NCBI GenBank assembly: GCA_023437885.1
Contig: JAEZFH010000242.1
Location: 1 to 7,709, forward strand
Length of the DNA: 7,709 nt
Direction: 5' to 3'
From: Bacillota bacterium
Lineage (GTDB): Bacteria > Bacillota > Clostridia > Lachnospirales > Lachnospiraceae
Position numbers and translations under genes: made by a program. Below are positions 6,791-7,709 of this stretch, piece by piece; the first letter of the stretch is position 1, and each line of letters starts with the position of its first letter. Below the pieces are notes generated by a model. That model saw only the letters and a program-made list of their open reading frames with translations, ran no database searches and was not told the origin of the DNA.

Positions 6791-6843
6791 AAGTTATATA
6801 TGTATCTCTGCATCCCTTGAGCAGAAGAGTGCATTCCGGTTCC

Positions 6844-7709
6844 TTACCAAAGACCAACTTCGGTATACTTTTTTGAAATCTTGTTACATACAATAACCAA
6901 AACCAATCCCACAATACCCTGAACCAGTCCCACTGCTGTTGCATATCCGAACTGTCCGTTCATCAAACCGATACGAACCACAAAGGTATCCAGGGTATCC
7001 GCTACCGCCATGTTTCCGGGCGTTCTCAGCAAATAAATCTGTTCAAAGCCAGAGGATAACAAGCCGCCGACTCCCATGATAAAAAGGAGTCCTATGGTAC
7101 CTCTGATTCCGGGTAAGGTAATATGCCATATTTTCTTAAGCTTTGAGCACCCGTCAATACTTGCGGCCTCATAAAGTGATACATCCACACCGCTGATCGC
7201 TGCCAGATAAATAATGGAATCCCATCCGATATTTCTCCAAAGGTCCATGGAAAATAATATCTGATAAAAATATTTTGCATCCATCAAAAAGAACGTACCG
7301 GAATTCCCACCCAGATTGCCGATGATCTGATTTAAAACTCCCGTATTCGGTGCCAGCACTCTCTGCAGCATGGTAACAATGATTACCGTTGACAAGAAAT
7401 GCGGCAGATAGGTAATCGTCTGACTGATTCTTTTGAATTTACCGTTGCGGACTTCATTGAGCATCAATGCCAGGATAATAGCAAAGGGAAATTCGATGAT
7501 TGTTTTCAGGAAGCCCACCCTCAAGGTGTTTTTGATCAGGCGAAGGAAATCAAAGCTGTTAAAAAAGGTTTTAAAATATCGAAATCCAACCCAGGGGCTC
7601 CCCCAGATGCCCTTCCGGAAGGAGTACTCCTTAAATGCCAGTACGATCCCTCCCATCGGAACGTAGCAGATCAGAATATAATAAATGATACAGGGCACCA
7701 GCATTAGAT
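6844..7709 (-). CDS. ABC sugar transporter permease, LplB type (5' end outside window)
   Basis: The frame is open to the window edge, with a Leu codon and a partial codon before the first visible Met at 7704. That Met falls in the pattern xLMLVP, which is internal in LplB proteins, so the true start lies beyond the window. 286 residues from that Met are visible out of roughly 300-320. The protein has several membrane segments (near 2-24, 64-82, 98-115, 146-170, 203-220 and 256-273) and an EAA loop at about 178-202 (LYEAASIDGCSKLKKIWHIT, then LPGIRG) for contacting the ATPase. The start (LVPCIIYYILICYVPMGGI) and the ending (KISKKYTEVGLW) are typical of this family. It is the MalF-like partner of the YtcP-type permease downstream. 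It is separated from the binding-protein gene by a 262-base repeat-bearing gap, an order (LplB, binding protein, YtcP) less common than having both permeases adjacent. Confidence 0.93.
   Translation of the reverse strand, partial: LMLVPCIIYYILICYVPMGGIVLAFKEYSFRKGIWGSPWVGFRYFKTFFNSFDFLRLIKNTLRVGFLKTIIEFPFAIILALMLNEVRNGKFKRISQTITYLPHFLSTVIIVTMLQRVLAPNTGVLNQIIGNLGGNSGTFFLMDAKYFYQILFSMDLWRNIGWDSIIYLAAISGVDVSLYEAASIDGCSKLKKIWHITLPGIRGTIGLLFIMGVGGLLSSGFEQIYLLRTPGNMAVADTLDTFVVRIGLMNGQFGYATAVGLVQGIVGLVLVIVCNKISKKYTEVGLW

Noticed and set aside
6807..6825. Short inverted repeat TCTGC/GCAGA after the LplB stop
   Set aside because: Only five paired bases with a nine-base loop, which is within chance expectation.
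6791..6843. Possible promoter (TATATAAC-like -10) for the binding-protein gene
   Set aside because: No matching -35 element at a suitable distance; AT-rich sequence alone is not enough.

Overview
All six genes recognised here lie on the minus strand with short gaps, so the window looks like one sugar-uptake and catabolism operon, transcribed from high to low coordinates and cut at both ends. The features point to a Gram-positive Firmicute. There is a lipobox on the binding protein, strong AGGAGG-type ribosome binding sites, an LplB / LplA-like / YtcP(CarB) type ABC importer without its own ATPase, and a BglT/LicH-like family 4 glycosidase. A Clostridia relative, perhaps Lachnospiraceae, is my best guess; Paenibacillus-like bacteria use the same transporter type and cannot be excluded from sequence alone.

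Layout in transcription order: (1) LplB-type permease, 5' end outside the window (7709-6844). (2) A 262-base gap holding a roughly 49-bp tandem repeat, whose junctions are hairpins pairing a Shine-Dalgarno-like AAGGAGGA with its complement. (3) A long lipoprotein solute-binding protein (6581-4812). (4) A gap with a perfect 32-bp palindrome. (5) A YtcP/CarB-type permease (4734-3805). (6) A gap with a 13-bp stem hairpin. (7) A PHP-domain metallohydrolase, probably CehA/McbA-like (3681-2281). (8) A PfkB-family sugar kinase (2217-1249). (9) A family 4 NAD/Mn-dependent glycosidase, probably a 6-phospho-beta-glucosidase, whose 3' end runs off the window (1209-1). No gap exceeds 300 bases.

Proposed working model (inference): the lipoprotein captures an oligosaccharide or glycoside, the two permeases import it using a shared MsmX-like ATPase encoded elsewhere, and the cytoplasmic PHP enzyme, kinase and glycosidase break it down. 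Uptake by an ABC importer delivers unphosphorylated sugar, whereas GH4 6-phospho-glycosidases normally follow a PTS. The kinase may therefore supply the phosphate, or the glycosidase may accept a non-phosphorylated substrate.

The most unusual part is non-coding. All three gaps around the transporter genes carry strong inverted repeats, while the two gaps between the catabolic genes do not. The array before the binding-protein gene offers two mutually exclusive pairings, one of which would hide that gene's ribosome binding site.
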